Shown here one piece after another: positions 8,571-16,764 of a stretch of 64,000 bases of DNA. Source of the stretch: Thermoplasmata archaeon. GTDB lineage: Archaea; Thermoplasmatota; Thermoplasmata; Lutacidiplasmatales; UBA184. Under the pieces are notes generated by a model, which worked only from the letters and a program-made list of their open reading frames with translations, was not told the origin of the DNA and did no database searches. A program made the position numbers and the translations under genes. Each line of letters starts with the position of its first letter. The stretch's first letter is position 1. The DNA is taken from contig JAKAAX010000008.1 in the NCBI GenBank assembly GCA_021802125.1, positions 62,001 to 126,000 on the forward strand, given 5' to 3'.

Positions 8571-11500
8571 ATGACCGCCCGACCCTTGCTCCGATGGAAG
8601 CCCACCCTTGTGACGCTGGCCCTGGTCCTCCTGATGGGGGTCCCCTCCGCCGGGGGCCTCGCCGCGCTCCACCAGGCGTCGACGACTGGCCCTGTCCAAG
8701 TGACCCAAGAGATCTACGGGCCGGGCCTGACCACCGCGTCCCCGATCAAGCACGTGATCGTCATCATCCAGGAGAACCACGGGACGGACAATTACTTCAG
8801 CCAGTTCCCAGGGGCCTTCGGGATGCCCCCTGGCGGCGTCCCTCAACCCGGGACCCATGGGAACGTGGGGTGGTACGCGAACCAGTACACCCTCGGATGG
8901 AACTACGCGGCCAACCAGAGCTCCTCGGTCCCGGCCCACGGTCAGGACCAGATCTGGGGCAACATGGACAACACTTCCATGGACGGGTTCACCTACACGG
9001 ACTCGAACGTCTCGAACGGGTACTACCCCTCCTACATCGTCGCGAACGAGCTGGGTCTGGCCCAGGAGTACGGGTTCGCGGACAACTATTTCCAAGCCTT
9101 CGCGGGGCCCACGCTTCCGAACCGGTTCTACTACTACGGGATCACCTCGGGACCGATCACCGGTGACGCCGGGCCCGCGAACGGCTCGAACATGGTCTAC
9201 TTCCCGAGCCTCCCCCAGGAGCTCGAGCAGTACGGGGTCTCGTGGAACGACTACGACGGGAACTACAACACGGGGAACGGCTCCTCGTGCCTCCTCTCGC
9301 TGTTCCCGAACTGCCCGAGCTGGTACTTCACCACCACGCTCTCGCAGCTCCAGCCGATGCTTTACTTCAACTGGATCCAGCAGTACGCCGGGCAGCTGGG
9401 CCACGAGCAGCCCTGGTCCCAGCTCTACACCGACCTCTACACCAACAACCTTCCCGCGGTCTCCTGGTACACCCAGGACTGGCTGAACGGCACGGAGCAC
9501 CCGGGGACCATCGCCGGCTTCGGCGGGAACGTGACGCAGGGGCAGCAGGGGATCGTAGGCGTGATCCGCGCCGTCGAGAACAGCCCGTACTGGAACAGCA
9601 CCGCGATCTTCCTCTCGTACGATGAGGGGGGCGGGTTCTTCGACCATGTCCCGGCTCCCGACATCACCGGGCTCGGGGACGGCATCCGCATCCCCCTCGT
9701 GGTCATCTCCCCCTACGCGAAGGAGGGGTACATCTCCCACGCGTACTACTCGCCCACCTCGATCCTGCGCTTCATCGAGTGGAACTGGAACCTCCCGGCC
9801 CTGGGGACGCTCGACGGGCTGGCGAACAACCCGCTCGACTTCTTCAATTTCAACGCCGCCCCGAGGTTGCCGCTCCCCCAGTCGGTCTGGGGAGGCTCGA
9901 GCGAGCTCACCTCCTTCCCGTGGCCCTACGTCCAGCCCGCCCCGGGCCTGTACGGGAACTACACCCCCTACCTGGTCACCAACCACTCCGTCTCCTGGGC
10001 GTACCAGACGGACAACTCGCTGCTGAGCTCCCCGGTCGTCACGGCCGACGGGTCGATCCTCTACCTCGCGGGCTCCGACGGGATCCTGCGGGCCTTCAAT
10101 CCCACCTCCGGCGCCGAGCTGTGGGCCCGCTCGCTGGGACTCTCCTCCCGGTCGGCCCCCGCCCTTCTCCCGAGCGACGGAGTGATCGCCAGCACCCTCC
10201 ACGGCACGTTGACCGCCTACACCAGCGGCGGTTCGCTGCTCTGGAACACGAGCGTGGGGGCGCCGATCTACGGGGGCCTCACGCTGGTGCAGGGGAAGTA
10301 CTACGGTGCTCTCACCAACGGCTCGCTGTTCGGGGTCGACGCGAACGGGACCACCCTCTGGGTCCGCAACGTCTCGCCCTACGGGATCTACAACCCGCCC
10401 ACCTACGACCCCTCCACGGGATTCCTGGTCGCGAGCGCCTCGCTCGGGGGCGTCGTCGCGACGAACCTCCAGGGCGTGGTGCAGTGGACCGCTTCCATCC
10501 CCGGAGGCGTCTACGGAGCCCCGGCGGTCTCGGCCGGAACGGCCTACGTGACCACCACGGCGGGAGGGATCTACCCGATCGCCACCAGCGGAGGCATCGT
10601 GGGGACCCCGGCGACGTTCCCGGCCTCGATCACCTCCCCCTACATCTCCGGCTCGACGCTCTACGCCGGTAACGAGACCGGTGTCCTGCAGGCCTTCACC
10701 ATCCCGGGCCTCACCGCCGGCTGGACGACCTCCCTCTACGGCGACGTGGCGGGGACCCCGGTGGTCTCCGGCTCCGACCTGTGGGTCGCCTCCGGAGGGG
10801 GCTACCTGTACGAGTTCCCCGCGGCGGGTGGAGCGCCGCTCCAGGTCCTGCACAGCGAGACCTCCTTCTACGCGGGTCCCACGGTGACCTCCTCGGGGAC
10901 CTACTTCGCGGCCGAGGACGGGAACCTCTACGCGCTGGTCCAGGGAGCGCTCCCCAGGCCCGGCTGGGTCGCGGGAACGGTCACCAACCAGTCGAACGGG
11001 TCGCCGGTCGCTGGCGCGAGCGTGCTCTTCACCTCCCCCGGTGGGTCGGTGACCGCGACCGCCGGGCCCTCGGGGACGTTCAACCAGTCCTTCCTGCCCG
11101 GAAGCTACGCCTGGTTCGTCAACGCTTCAGGGTACCTGCCCCAGAGCGGAACGCTGACGATCACGGCGTCCAAGACCACCCCCCTCGCGATCGCGCTCGT
11201 GCCCTGGACCGGGGTGCACCCCGGCTTCCTCGACGTGCGCCTCGCCCCGACCCAGGCGACGCTCTCCGTGAACGGCACGGCCGAGCCCGTCCAGTCCTCG
11301 GGGATCTACTCCCTCGCGCTGCCTCCGTACCCGTACCGCCTGCAAGCCTCTGCGAGCGGGTACACCACCCAGACCACGTCCGTCACGCTCCATTCCTACC
11401 TCACCACGTTCTGGAACGCGACGCTGCTGCCGACGGGCGGGGCGACCTCCGGATGGGCCGCGGGGACCGTCACGAACGGGACGGGAGGCCTCCCGTTGAG

Positions 11501-12281
11501 CGGCGTCCTTGTCGACTTCCGCTCGAAGAGCGGAGGGGGCACCTTCCCGGCCACCTCGGCGACGGGCGGGACGTACAACGTGAGCCTCACCGCGGGCTCC
11601 TACGCGGTGTTCGCGAACGCCACGGGCTACTACGAGTTCTTCGGAAACGTCACCGTCCCGACCTCGCACACCGTGAGCCTCGACGTGCCGCTGCGGTGGG
11701 TGGTCCCGTCGGCTCCCCCCCAGTCCGGAACGATCGCGGGCGGAGTGTACCAGACCTCCGTCTCCAGCCAGAACGCGCTCTCCGGCGTGCAGCTCCTGTT
11801 CATGCCCGGCGCGGTCTCGGTGACCTCCGGGTCCTCCGGCGCGTACTCCGTGAGCCTCGGTCCGGGGACCTACTCGGTCTTCGTCAACCGGTCCGGCGAC
11901 CAGGCCTACTCCACCACGGGCCTCGTCGTGACCGCCGGGGCGACGACCACGCAGAACATTGTGCTGAGCTCGACCGCCTGCACCAGTAGCTGCCCGAGCC
12001 CCAACCAGAACCACAACTCCACGGGTGGGATCAACTGGCTCCTCTGGGGGCTCATCCTGGCGGCGGTCGCGGCCGCGTTCGTCATCCTCGCCGTGGTCGT
12101 CCTGAAGGGGAAGAAGGAGAAGACCTCCTCCGCCCCACCGCCGGCCGCGGAGGAGACGGTCGCACCGAACGCCTACGAGCCCACGCCGATGGCCGACGGC
12201 TCCGGGGGCGGCATGGCCGCCGGCCCGGACCCGAGCGCGATGGAGCCCCCCGCCGACACGCCCCCGACCGATAGCGCGTGA
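8571..12281 (+). CDS. Secreted phosphoesterase with beta-propeller and carboxypeptidase-regulatory-like repeats
   Basis: A 1236-residue anchored exoenzyme. After a signal peptide (about 10-35) comes an alkaline-phosphatase-like phosphoesterase domain (Pfam Phosphoesterase, PF04185, acid phosphatase/phospholipase C type). It is recognised by HVIVIIQENHGTDNYF at about 55-70, NYFQAFAGPTLPNR, LSYDEGGGFFDHV and RIPLVVISPY. A PQQ-like propeller occupies about 480-790. Three carboxypeptidase-regulatory-like repeats follow (for example AGTVTNQSNGSPVAGASV), then a transmembrane helix (LLWGLILAAVAAAFVILAVVV) and a short Pro/Ala-rich cytoplasmic tail. Likely role: phosphate release from organic phosphate or phospholipid outside the cell. 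ATG at 8571 is preferred to an in-frame TTG 15 bp upstream. Its stop overlaps the next start (GTGA). Confidence 0.88.
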   Translation: MTARPLLRWKPTLVTLALVLLMGVPSAGGLAALHQASTTGPVQVTQEIYGPGLTTASPIKHVIVIIQENHGTDNYFSQFPGAFGMPPGGVPQPGTHGNVGWYANQYTLGWNYAANQSSSVPAHGQDQIWGNMDNTSMDGFTYTDSNVSNGYYPSYIVANELGLAQEYGFADNYFQAFAGPTLPNRFYYYGITSGPITGDAGPANGSNMVYFPSLPQELEQYGVSWNDYDGNYNTGNGSSCLLSLFPNCPSWYFTTTLSQLQPMLYFNWIQQYAGQLGHEQPWSQLYTDLYTNNLPAVSWYTQDWLNGTEHPGTIAGFGGNVTQGQQGIVGVIRAVENSPYWNSTAIFLSYDEGGGFFDHVPAPDITGLGDGIRIPLVVISPYAKEGYISHAYYSPTSILRFIEWNWNLPALGTLDGLANNPLDFFNFNAAPRLPLPQSVWGGSSELTSFPWPYVQPAPGLYGNYTPYLVTNHSVSWAYQTDNSLLSSPVVTADGSILYLAGSDGILRAFNPTSGAELWARSLGLSSRSAPALLPSDGVIASTLHGTLTAYTSGGSLLWNTSVGAPIYGGLTLVQGKYYGALTNGSLFGVDANGTTLWVRNVSPYGIYNPPTYDPSTGFLVASASLGGVVATNLQGVVQWTASIPGGVYGAPAVSAGTAYVTTTAGGIYPIATSGGIVGTPATFPASITSPYISGSTLYAGNETGVLQAFTIPGLTAGWTTSLYGDVAGTPVVSGSDLWVASGGGYLYEFPAAGGAPLQVLHSETSFYAGPTVTSSGTYFAAEDGNLYALVQGALPRPGWVAGTVTNQSNGSPVAGASVLFTSPGGSVTATAGPSGTFNQSFLPGSYAWFVNASGYLPQSGTLTITASKTTPLAIALVPWTGVHPGFLDVRLAPTQATLSVNGTAEPVQSSGIYSLALPPYPYRLQASASGYTTQTTSVTLHSYLTTFWNATLLPTGGATSGWAAGTVTNGTGGLPLSGVLVDFRSKSGGGTFPATSATGGTYNVSLTAGSYAVFANATGYYEFFGNVTVPTSHTVSLDVPLRWVVPSAPPQSGTIAGGVYQTSVSSQNALSGVQLLFMPGAVSVTSGSSGAYSVSLGPGTYSVFVNRSGDQAYSTTGLVVTAGATTTQNIVLSSTACTSSCPSPNQNHNSTGGINWLLWGLILAAVAAAFVILAVVVLKGKKEKTSSAPPPAAEETVAPNAYEPTPMADGSGGGMAAGPDPSAMEPPADTPPTDSA

Positions 12282-12748
12282 GCGGGAGCGACGGGGACCC
12301 TCCCCGGGGGGTCGTGGTCCACTTCGACGGCGCCTGCCAACCCCCGCACGCGAACGGAATCGCGACCTGGGCGTTCACCGTCGAGGGGGAGGGTCTCGAC
12401 CACGAGGCTTCCGGGCTCGCGGCCCCGCCCTTCTCCCCGGAGTCGACGAACAATGTGGCCGAGTACTCCGGCGCGATCCACGCGCTCGAGTTCCTCCTGG
12501 AGAAAGGGTACCGCGGGGCCGTGACGGTCCTGGGCGACAGCGAGCTGGTCATCCGTCAGATGAGCGGGGAATACGCCGTCCGGAAGGAGCACCTGAAACC
12601 CTACCACGCCCGGTTGCGGTCGCTGGCCGCAGAGCTCCCGAACCTCCGGTTCGTCGCGATCCCGAGAGAGCAGAACGTGCGAGCGGACGAGCTCACCAAG
12701 CGCGCGATCGTCGAAGCGCGACGGAACTTGGACCGAGGGGGCTCCTGA
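12278..12748 (+). CDS. rnhA: Ribonuclease HI family protein
   Basis: A 156-residue RNase H-fold protein that cleaves RNA in RNA-DNA hybrids or processes primers. The acidic catalytic set is visible: Asp in VHFDGAC (about residue 16), Glu in NNVAEYSGA (about 62), Asp in VLGDSEL (about 88), and a C-terminal Asp in RADELTKRA. It starts at a GTG that overlaps the preceding stop by 4 nt, implying translational coupling with the secreted phosphoesterase. That pairing is functionally odd. Length and motif order fit archaeal/bacterial type 1 RNase H without the extended basic handle. Confidence 0.88.
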   Translation: MSGSDGDPPRGVVVHFDGACQPPHANGIATWAFTVEGEGLDHEASGLAAPPFSPESTNNVAEYSGAIHALEFLLEKGYRGAVTVLGDSELVIRQMSGEYAVRKEHLKPYHARLRSLAAELPNLRFVAIPREQNVRADELTKRAIVEARRNLDRGGS

Positions 12749-12755
12749 GGTTCCC

Positions 12756-12824
12756 TTGCGCAACCATACGTATATAACCGCATTGTGCGCAATGCTTCGG
12801 GAATCCCCCCGCCACGTTTATTAG
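12756..12824 (+). promoter_or_regulatory. Regulated promoter region with paired TGCGCAA sites
   Basis: The palindrome TTGCGCAA lies at 12756-12763. A TGCGCAA at 12786-12792 is embedded in the inverted repeat GCATTG-TGCG-CAATGC (12780-12795). The two sites are about 30 bp apart and flank a TATATAA box at 12771-12777. A second TATA-like CGTTTATTAG at 12815-12824 is better placed for the gene at 12874. It would leave a leader of about 28 nt containing AAGGGGGAG, a Shine-Dalgarno-like run at 12856-12864. The layout suggests repression by a dimeric DNA-binding protein; no experiment supports this. Confidence 0.5.
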
Positions 12825-12873
12825 ACCCCGCTCGCAGTTCTTCTCTTCGACCCGTAAGGGGGAGCGTGTTGGG

Positions 12874-13674
12874 ATGAATACTGTCTCGAAGGGTGGAGAG
12901 CGCGTCGCGAGGAATGGACGACACAGGCCAGTTCGATGGTTCTCGCTGCTGATGTCAGTCGCGGTACTGACCGTCAGCGGGGCTGTGGTGGCGGATGTGA
13001 TCCTCGTCTACACTGCGACCACCAGTGTCGGGAACGCGACCAATCCGTTTGGTTGGATTCAGGGCGGGAACGCTGCCGCCGCCGGTGCCACGGGCCTCGA
13101 CGTTGCGACCATCACGTGCACAACCTCAACTGGATCAGGACTACCCTGCCCAACCCCCCCCACCGCGCCCGCTTACGAGCTCGCGACTACCCTGAATGGA
13201 GTCCCCACGGTCACCATCGAGGTACTTGATCTCGCGGAGTTCGAAAACGCGGGTGCCATCACGCTGGGCACGGGACAGACGATTACCGTCAGTGTCCTGG
13301 CGAATGGAGTGGCCCCAGCGGGGGGAATCACCGCCACGGGCGTGGTCTGCGCGTTCGCGGTGGTCTCCGACTTTGCGCCATCGGCGGCCGCACTCACCAG
13401 CTGGGCCAGCGGCATCACCGGATGCACGATCGTTGTCCCAACGGTTCCGGTAGCCCCTGACGCGGGTTGCGTCGGGACCGGCGGGACTGCGGGGAACACA
13501 ATCATCAACCTGATTTCCGGCGGCTCGGTCACCCAGCCCGCAACCGGCTGGACTTGCTCGGTCCCCACCTTGGCGGGAGCCGCGAGCGAGCTCTACGTCA
13601 GCTACATGGTCGTGACGAGCGCCTCCGCTTCGGGAAATCTCTACGGACTCGGCGTCCAGGTCACCAGCACCTGA
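12874..13674 (+). CDS. Small secreted protein related to the 5-7 kb family
   Basis: A 266-residue protein with a signal peptide at about 25-45. Its mature start VVADVILVYTATTSVGN closely resembles VTADVVLVYQATTSAGG of the protein encoded at 6631-7356. The rest is more divergent: longer, with several Cys (TITCTT, LPCP, VVCAF, GCTIV, GCVG, WTCSV), but ending in a similar strand (ELYVSYMVVTSA). Third codon positions appear less GC-rich than in the neighbours, hinting at a different history. It is followed by a strong hairpin at 13699. Function unknown. Confidence 0.75.
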   Translation: MNTVSKGGERVARNGRHRPVRWFSLLMSVAVLTVSGAVVADVILVYTATTSVGNATNPFGWIQGGNAAAAGATGLDVATITCTTSTGSGLPCPTPPTAPAYELATTLNGVPTVTIEVLDLAEFENAGAITLGTGQTITVSVLANGVAPAGGITATGVVCAFAVVSDFAPSAAALTSWASGITGCTIVVPTVPVAPDAGCVGTGGTAGNTIINLISGGSVTQPATGWTCSVPTLAGAASELYVSYMVVTSASASGNLYGLGVQVTST

Positions 13675-13698
13675 GCGGAAGACGACTCGGAGCAACCA

Positions 13699-13734
13699 GG
13701 CAGCTGCTCCCCTCGCTTCGCGGGAGCAGCTGCC
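13699..13734 (+). terminator. 13-bp hairpin downstream of the secreted-protein gene
   Basis: GGCAGCTGCTCCC at 13699-13711 and its exact complement at 13722-13734 flank a 10-nt loop. It begins 24 bp after the stop codon. No T-run follows, so it may be an RNA 3'-end protector or processing site rather than a classic archaeal terminator. Confidence 0.45.
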
Positions 13735-13829
13735 GCCCTCGCCTACGGCAGAAATCCTGGGGTGAAAGCACTATTGCGCTACCGAGCCTTTGAATAGAGG
13801 GCAAGGTCGTTTCCGAGCCGCTGGACCCC

Positions 13830-15554
13830 GTGGTCGAAGAAGCCCGAGACATCCGCGATCGCGGATACCTCGCCATCAACCTCCTGTTGGGAGGCATCGC
13901 TGTGGCGGTCGGACTGTTCAATATGTTCGTGCTTCACAACTTTGGTCCCACGTCGATGTTCGACGCCTTCCTCGGGATGTCGATGATCACGGTGGGCTCC
14001 CTGTTCATCGCGCCTTACATGGCTCCCCGTCAGCTGGGTCTCCCCGCCCCTGGCGTTCGGATGTCCCGACGGTCGTACCTACCCTACCCCGTCCCCATTC
14101 CGATCGAGGAGGGCGAAGAGGAGACCCCCGTCCCGATCCCCGAGGTGGAGGAAGAGCTGCCGATGCTCCCAAGCCGCACACGGCGGCCTTCGGGCGTTGC
14201 GTCACGCCCCGCCCCAGCAGTCGCGATCGAGACGCCGCCCGCGGCACCCAGGGCCCCGACCCGTCCGCGTCCCGTTGGCCTTGCGCGCTCCGAAGACGCT
14301 GCGAACTCCCTAGCCGAGCTGGAAGCCTTGGGGGTCGGTGCATTGGCCAGCCCGACCGCCCAGTCGGGAGGCCCCGTCGGGGAGCCCCTCCACTTGCCGC
14401 CGTATCTGCCCAGCGAGCCTCCTCCGGCCGACTACCTCGAGGAGATCGAACCCGTCCCCTCCACTGTCCCGGAGCTCGAGCCGCAGTTCAAGAAGGCCCT
14501 CGAGGACCTCGCGGGGGCGGCGGGTGGGGAGACGAACGGAGCGCACCCACTCATCCTCGTCAACGGAAAGCCTCCGGAGACCACGCTCTCGATCTTGGAA
14601 GAGGTGCTCCGGCAGTCCCCGCCTTTCGGAGACGTGAATGGCGAAGCATCGTCCGCCCGGGAGACCATCGGGGCGACCAACCAGTCCACTGCGCCCGAGG
14701 AGGCCATGAGCGAGGTCGATCACCTGGAACGGGACCTCCAAGGCATGCCCCGGGTGGACGAAATGCGGGCAGCGCGGGCGGTCGAGCTCCCCACTTCGCC
14801 TTCGGAGCAGGGAGCCCTGACCCCGCCGGGCCTGGAGGCACCGACCCCCCCAGTCGCTGCCGAACTCTCAACACCCGGTGGGCGTGCGCGGGATGCGGAC
14901 TCCGCCCTGTCGGGGGCTCCCCAGGCGAGCACGCTCCCTGTCCCGCGTGAGGTGCCTGAACCTGCGCCGGAGCTGGGTACCGGAACTCCAGCGAGCCGAT
15001 CTCCAGAGGAGAGCCGCCCGACCGGACAGCCGACCGAGGTCTCCCCTGCAGCGGTCGCACCGCTCTCCGCCGAACAGGCCATGAACGTTCCGGAGAGCCA
15101 GCTCGAGGAGATGGCCAGGGCCCTGAATGGTATGGTCACTGCCCTCCAAGAGGTCGAGCCTGTGCGTGCAGAGGTTGCGACCCCAGTGGTTCCCGAGTCC
15201 CCTCCAGAAGCCCCCCATCCCCAGGAAGCCCCGGTCGCCCCCGAGAGCTTTTCCGAGGACTCGGAGCCCGACCCGAACATCGACGAGCTGGAGCGCCAGC
15301 TGGCGACGATGCGCTCCGTCCTAGCCCGGGACCCCGCACAGCCCCTTCCGCTCCCTGGGAGCGGCAGTCCAACCGCCAGCGCGGACCGTGCGGTCCTTCC
15401 CTACTCGTCCTTGATCGAGGAGAGACCCGCAGCGCAACCCCCTACGGCCCAATCGACAGAGGAGGACCTTCAGAGGGTCCTGGAAGAGGTGCAGTCCGCC
15501 GCGAGGATGACCCAGGACCGGCACACCGGGCGCGAGAAGAAGCCGAGGAAGTAG
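13830..15554 (+). CDS. Membrane protein with long disordered acidic/proline-rich tail
   Basis: A 574-residue protein. Two transmembrane helices near the N-terminus (about 14-32, INLLLGGIAVAVGLFNMFV; and about 42-60, FLGMSMITVGSLFIAPYM) are followed by about 510 residues rich in Pro, Glu, Ser and Ala with no recognisable fold. Short helical stretches (EVDHLERDLQGM, QLEEMARALNGMV, NIDELERQLATM) could bind partners. The GTG start fits the short N-terminus before the first helix. The next gene also encodes a two-helix membrane protein and lies 45 bp downstream, so the two may act together. No family recognised. Confidence 0.7.
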   Translation: MVEEARDIRDRGYLAINLLLGGIAVAVGLFNMFVLHNFGPTSMFDAFLGMSMITVGSLFIAPYMAPRQLGLPAPGVRMSRRSYLPYPVPIPIEEGEEETPVPIPEVEEELPMLPSRTRRPSGVASRPAPAVAIETPPAAPRAPTRPRPVGLARSEDAANSLAELEALGVGALASPTAQSGGPVGEPLHLPPYLPSEPPPADYLEEIEPVPSTVPELEPQFKKALEDLAGAAGGETNGAHPLILVNGKPPETTLSILEEVLRQSPPFGDVNGEASSARETIGATNQSTAPEEAMSEVDHLERDLQGMPRVDEMRAARAVELPTSPSEQGALTPPGLEAPTPPVAAELSTPGGRARDADSALSGAPQASTLPVPREVPEPAPELGTGTPASRSPEESRPTGQPTEVSPAAVAPLSAEQAMNVPESQLEEMARALNGMVTALQEVEPVRAEVATPVVPESPPEAPHPQEAPVAPESFSEDSEPDPNIDELERQLATMRSVLARDPAQPLPLPGSGSPTASADRAVLPYSSLIEERPAAQPPTAQSTEEDLQRVLEEVQSAARMTQDRHTGREKKPRK

Positions 15555-15599
15555 GCCCGACGGAGGGACGCCTCGCGGGGCAAGCTCCATCCGCCCTCC

Positions 15600-15950
15600 G
15601 TGCCCTTCGCTCCTGCGAGGATGATCTACACCGACAGGGAAGTGCGCCTCTTCCGCGGGGTTGTCACCGTCATCGCGTTCGTCACGCTTGGCGTGGCCGG
15701 GCTGACCTACCTGCTTCAGAAGTCTACGGGGACCGTGAACACGCCCGAGATCCTGGGAGCCATCATCCTCGCATTGATCCTCTACGGCGTCGGTGAGTGG
15801 TTGCTGCCCGTGCCTCTCAACCCTGCGAGGACGCCACGCCCCCAGCCCGCTCCCCCCAAGATGCGGCCGTGGAGACGCGATCCTCCCACGTACGAGGGCG
15901 GAGAACCGGCGAGCCCGTCTACCCGATCCCGTAGGCGGCGTTCAGAATGA
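15600..15950 (+). CDS. Small membrane protein
   Basis: A 116-residue protein with two predicted helices (about 20-38, VVTVIAFVTLGVAGLTYLL; and about 50-68, ILGAIILALILYGVGEWLL) and a Pro/Arg-rich basic C-terminal tail. The start may be GTG 15600 or ATG 15621; the latter begins just before the conserved-looking YTDREVRLFRG. Its 3' end overlaps the convergent gene at 15919 by 32 bp. Function unknown. Confidence 0.6.
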   Translation: MPFAPARMIYTDREVRLFRGVVTVIAFVTLGVAGLTYLLQKSTGTVNTPEILGAIILALILYGVGEWLLPVPLNPARTPRPQPAPPKMRPWRRDPPTYEGGEPASPSTRSRRRRSE

Positions 15951-16629
15951 ACATGATCCGGGCCACCGCGACGAGGGCCACCAGGAAGAGAGGCAGGGTG
16001 GTGACACCGAGGGCGCGGAGACCGAGCACCGGTCGCCCCCACCGTGCCCGGTGCTCGAGACCTGAGGTCAAGATCACCGCCACGAGACCGAACGGTGTTG
16101 CGTTGAACGCAAAGCTTCCGATGTCCAGCCCGGCGACCGGGCCGGGGAAGAGGAGCCCCACGACGATCCCGGTCGTGGTCCCGGCGGCCGCGACCCGGAA
16201 GAACAGCTCCCGGTGCCAGGCCTTGTCCTGGACGAAGAAGCCGACCAGCAGGATGGCGGACCCGCCGTTCGAGGCGGCGACCGCGGTGATCACGGCGTTG
16301 GACCAGATGGGGTCCATGCCCCCCGGGAAGAGGTAGGTCAGCACGATCTCCGGGAACAGCAGGAAGAACAGCGCGAAGGAGCAGGTGAAGAGGAAGAGCA
16401 TGAGCGGGAGCGTCGGGATCACGTTCACCGCGCAGACCTTGCGGCAGGTCCCGTTCCGGACGAGGTCCTTCTCGAAGACGCAGGTCGCGCAGGGTTCCCG
16501 CCGATGGGGAAGCCCGCTCTTCCAAGCGACCCGCCAGAGCATGACGGTGAAGATCGTGGCCGCCGAGATCGAGATGAAGAACGGCAGGGCCACGTACCAG
16601 AGGTTCTGCCAGGCGAGGACGAGGGGCAC
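15919..16629 (-). CDS. Polytopic membrane protein with a four-cysteine loop
   Basis: A 236-residue protein with about six hydrophobic helices. Between the first and second helix lies a hydrophilic loop with CATC-x12-CRKVC spacing (C-x2-C-x12-C-x3-C). It could bind zinc or an iron-sulfur cluster, or form disulfides. It starts at GTG 16629. The rest is rich in Phe, Leu and Val, with Gly motifs in helices (GTTTGIVVGLLFPGP). Not recognised as a transporter family. It stands alone on the minus strand and overlaps the convergent neighbour at its 3' end. Confidence 0.6.
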   Translation of the reverse strand: MPLVLAWQNLWYVALPFFISISAATIFTVMLWRVAWKSGLPHRREPCATCVFEKDLVRNGTCRKVCAVNVIPTLPLMLFLFTCSFALFFLLFPEIVLTYLFPGGMDPIWSNAVITAVAASNGGSAILLVGFFVQDKAWHRELFFRVAAAGTTTGIVVGLLFPGPVAGLDIGSFAFNATPFGLVAVILTSGLEHRARWGRPVLGLRALGVTTLPLFLVALVAVARIMFILNAAYGIG

Positions 16630-16764
16630 GAGAGTACTACGCCCCCGTTCCCTGAAGAACGTTCCGTCCCCACCGTCCTCGAGGGGAGTGACGGAATCCG
16701 GCGCGCGGGCAAGGACGGGAGACCGAAGGAGGTCCCCCGCTCCCGCCCGCGCCCAGCGGAGCCG

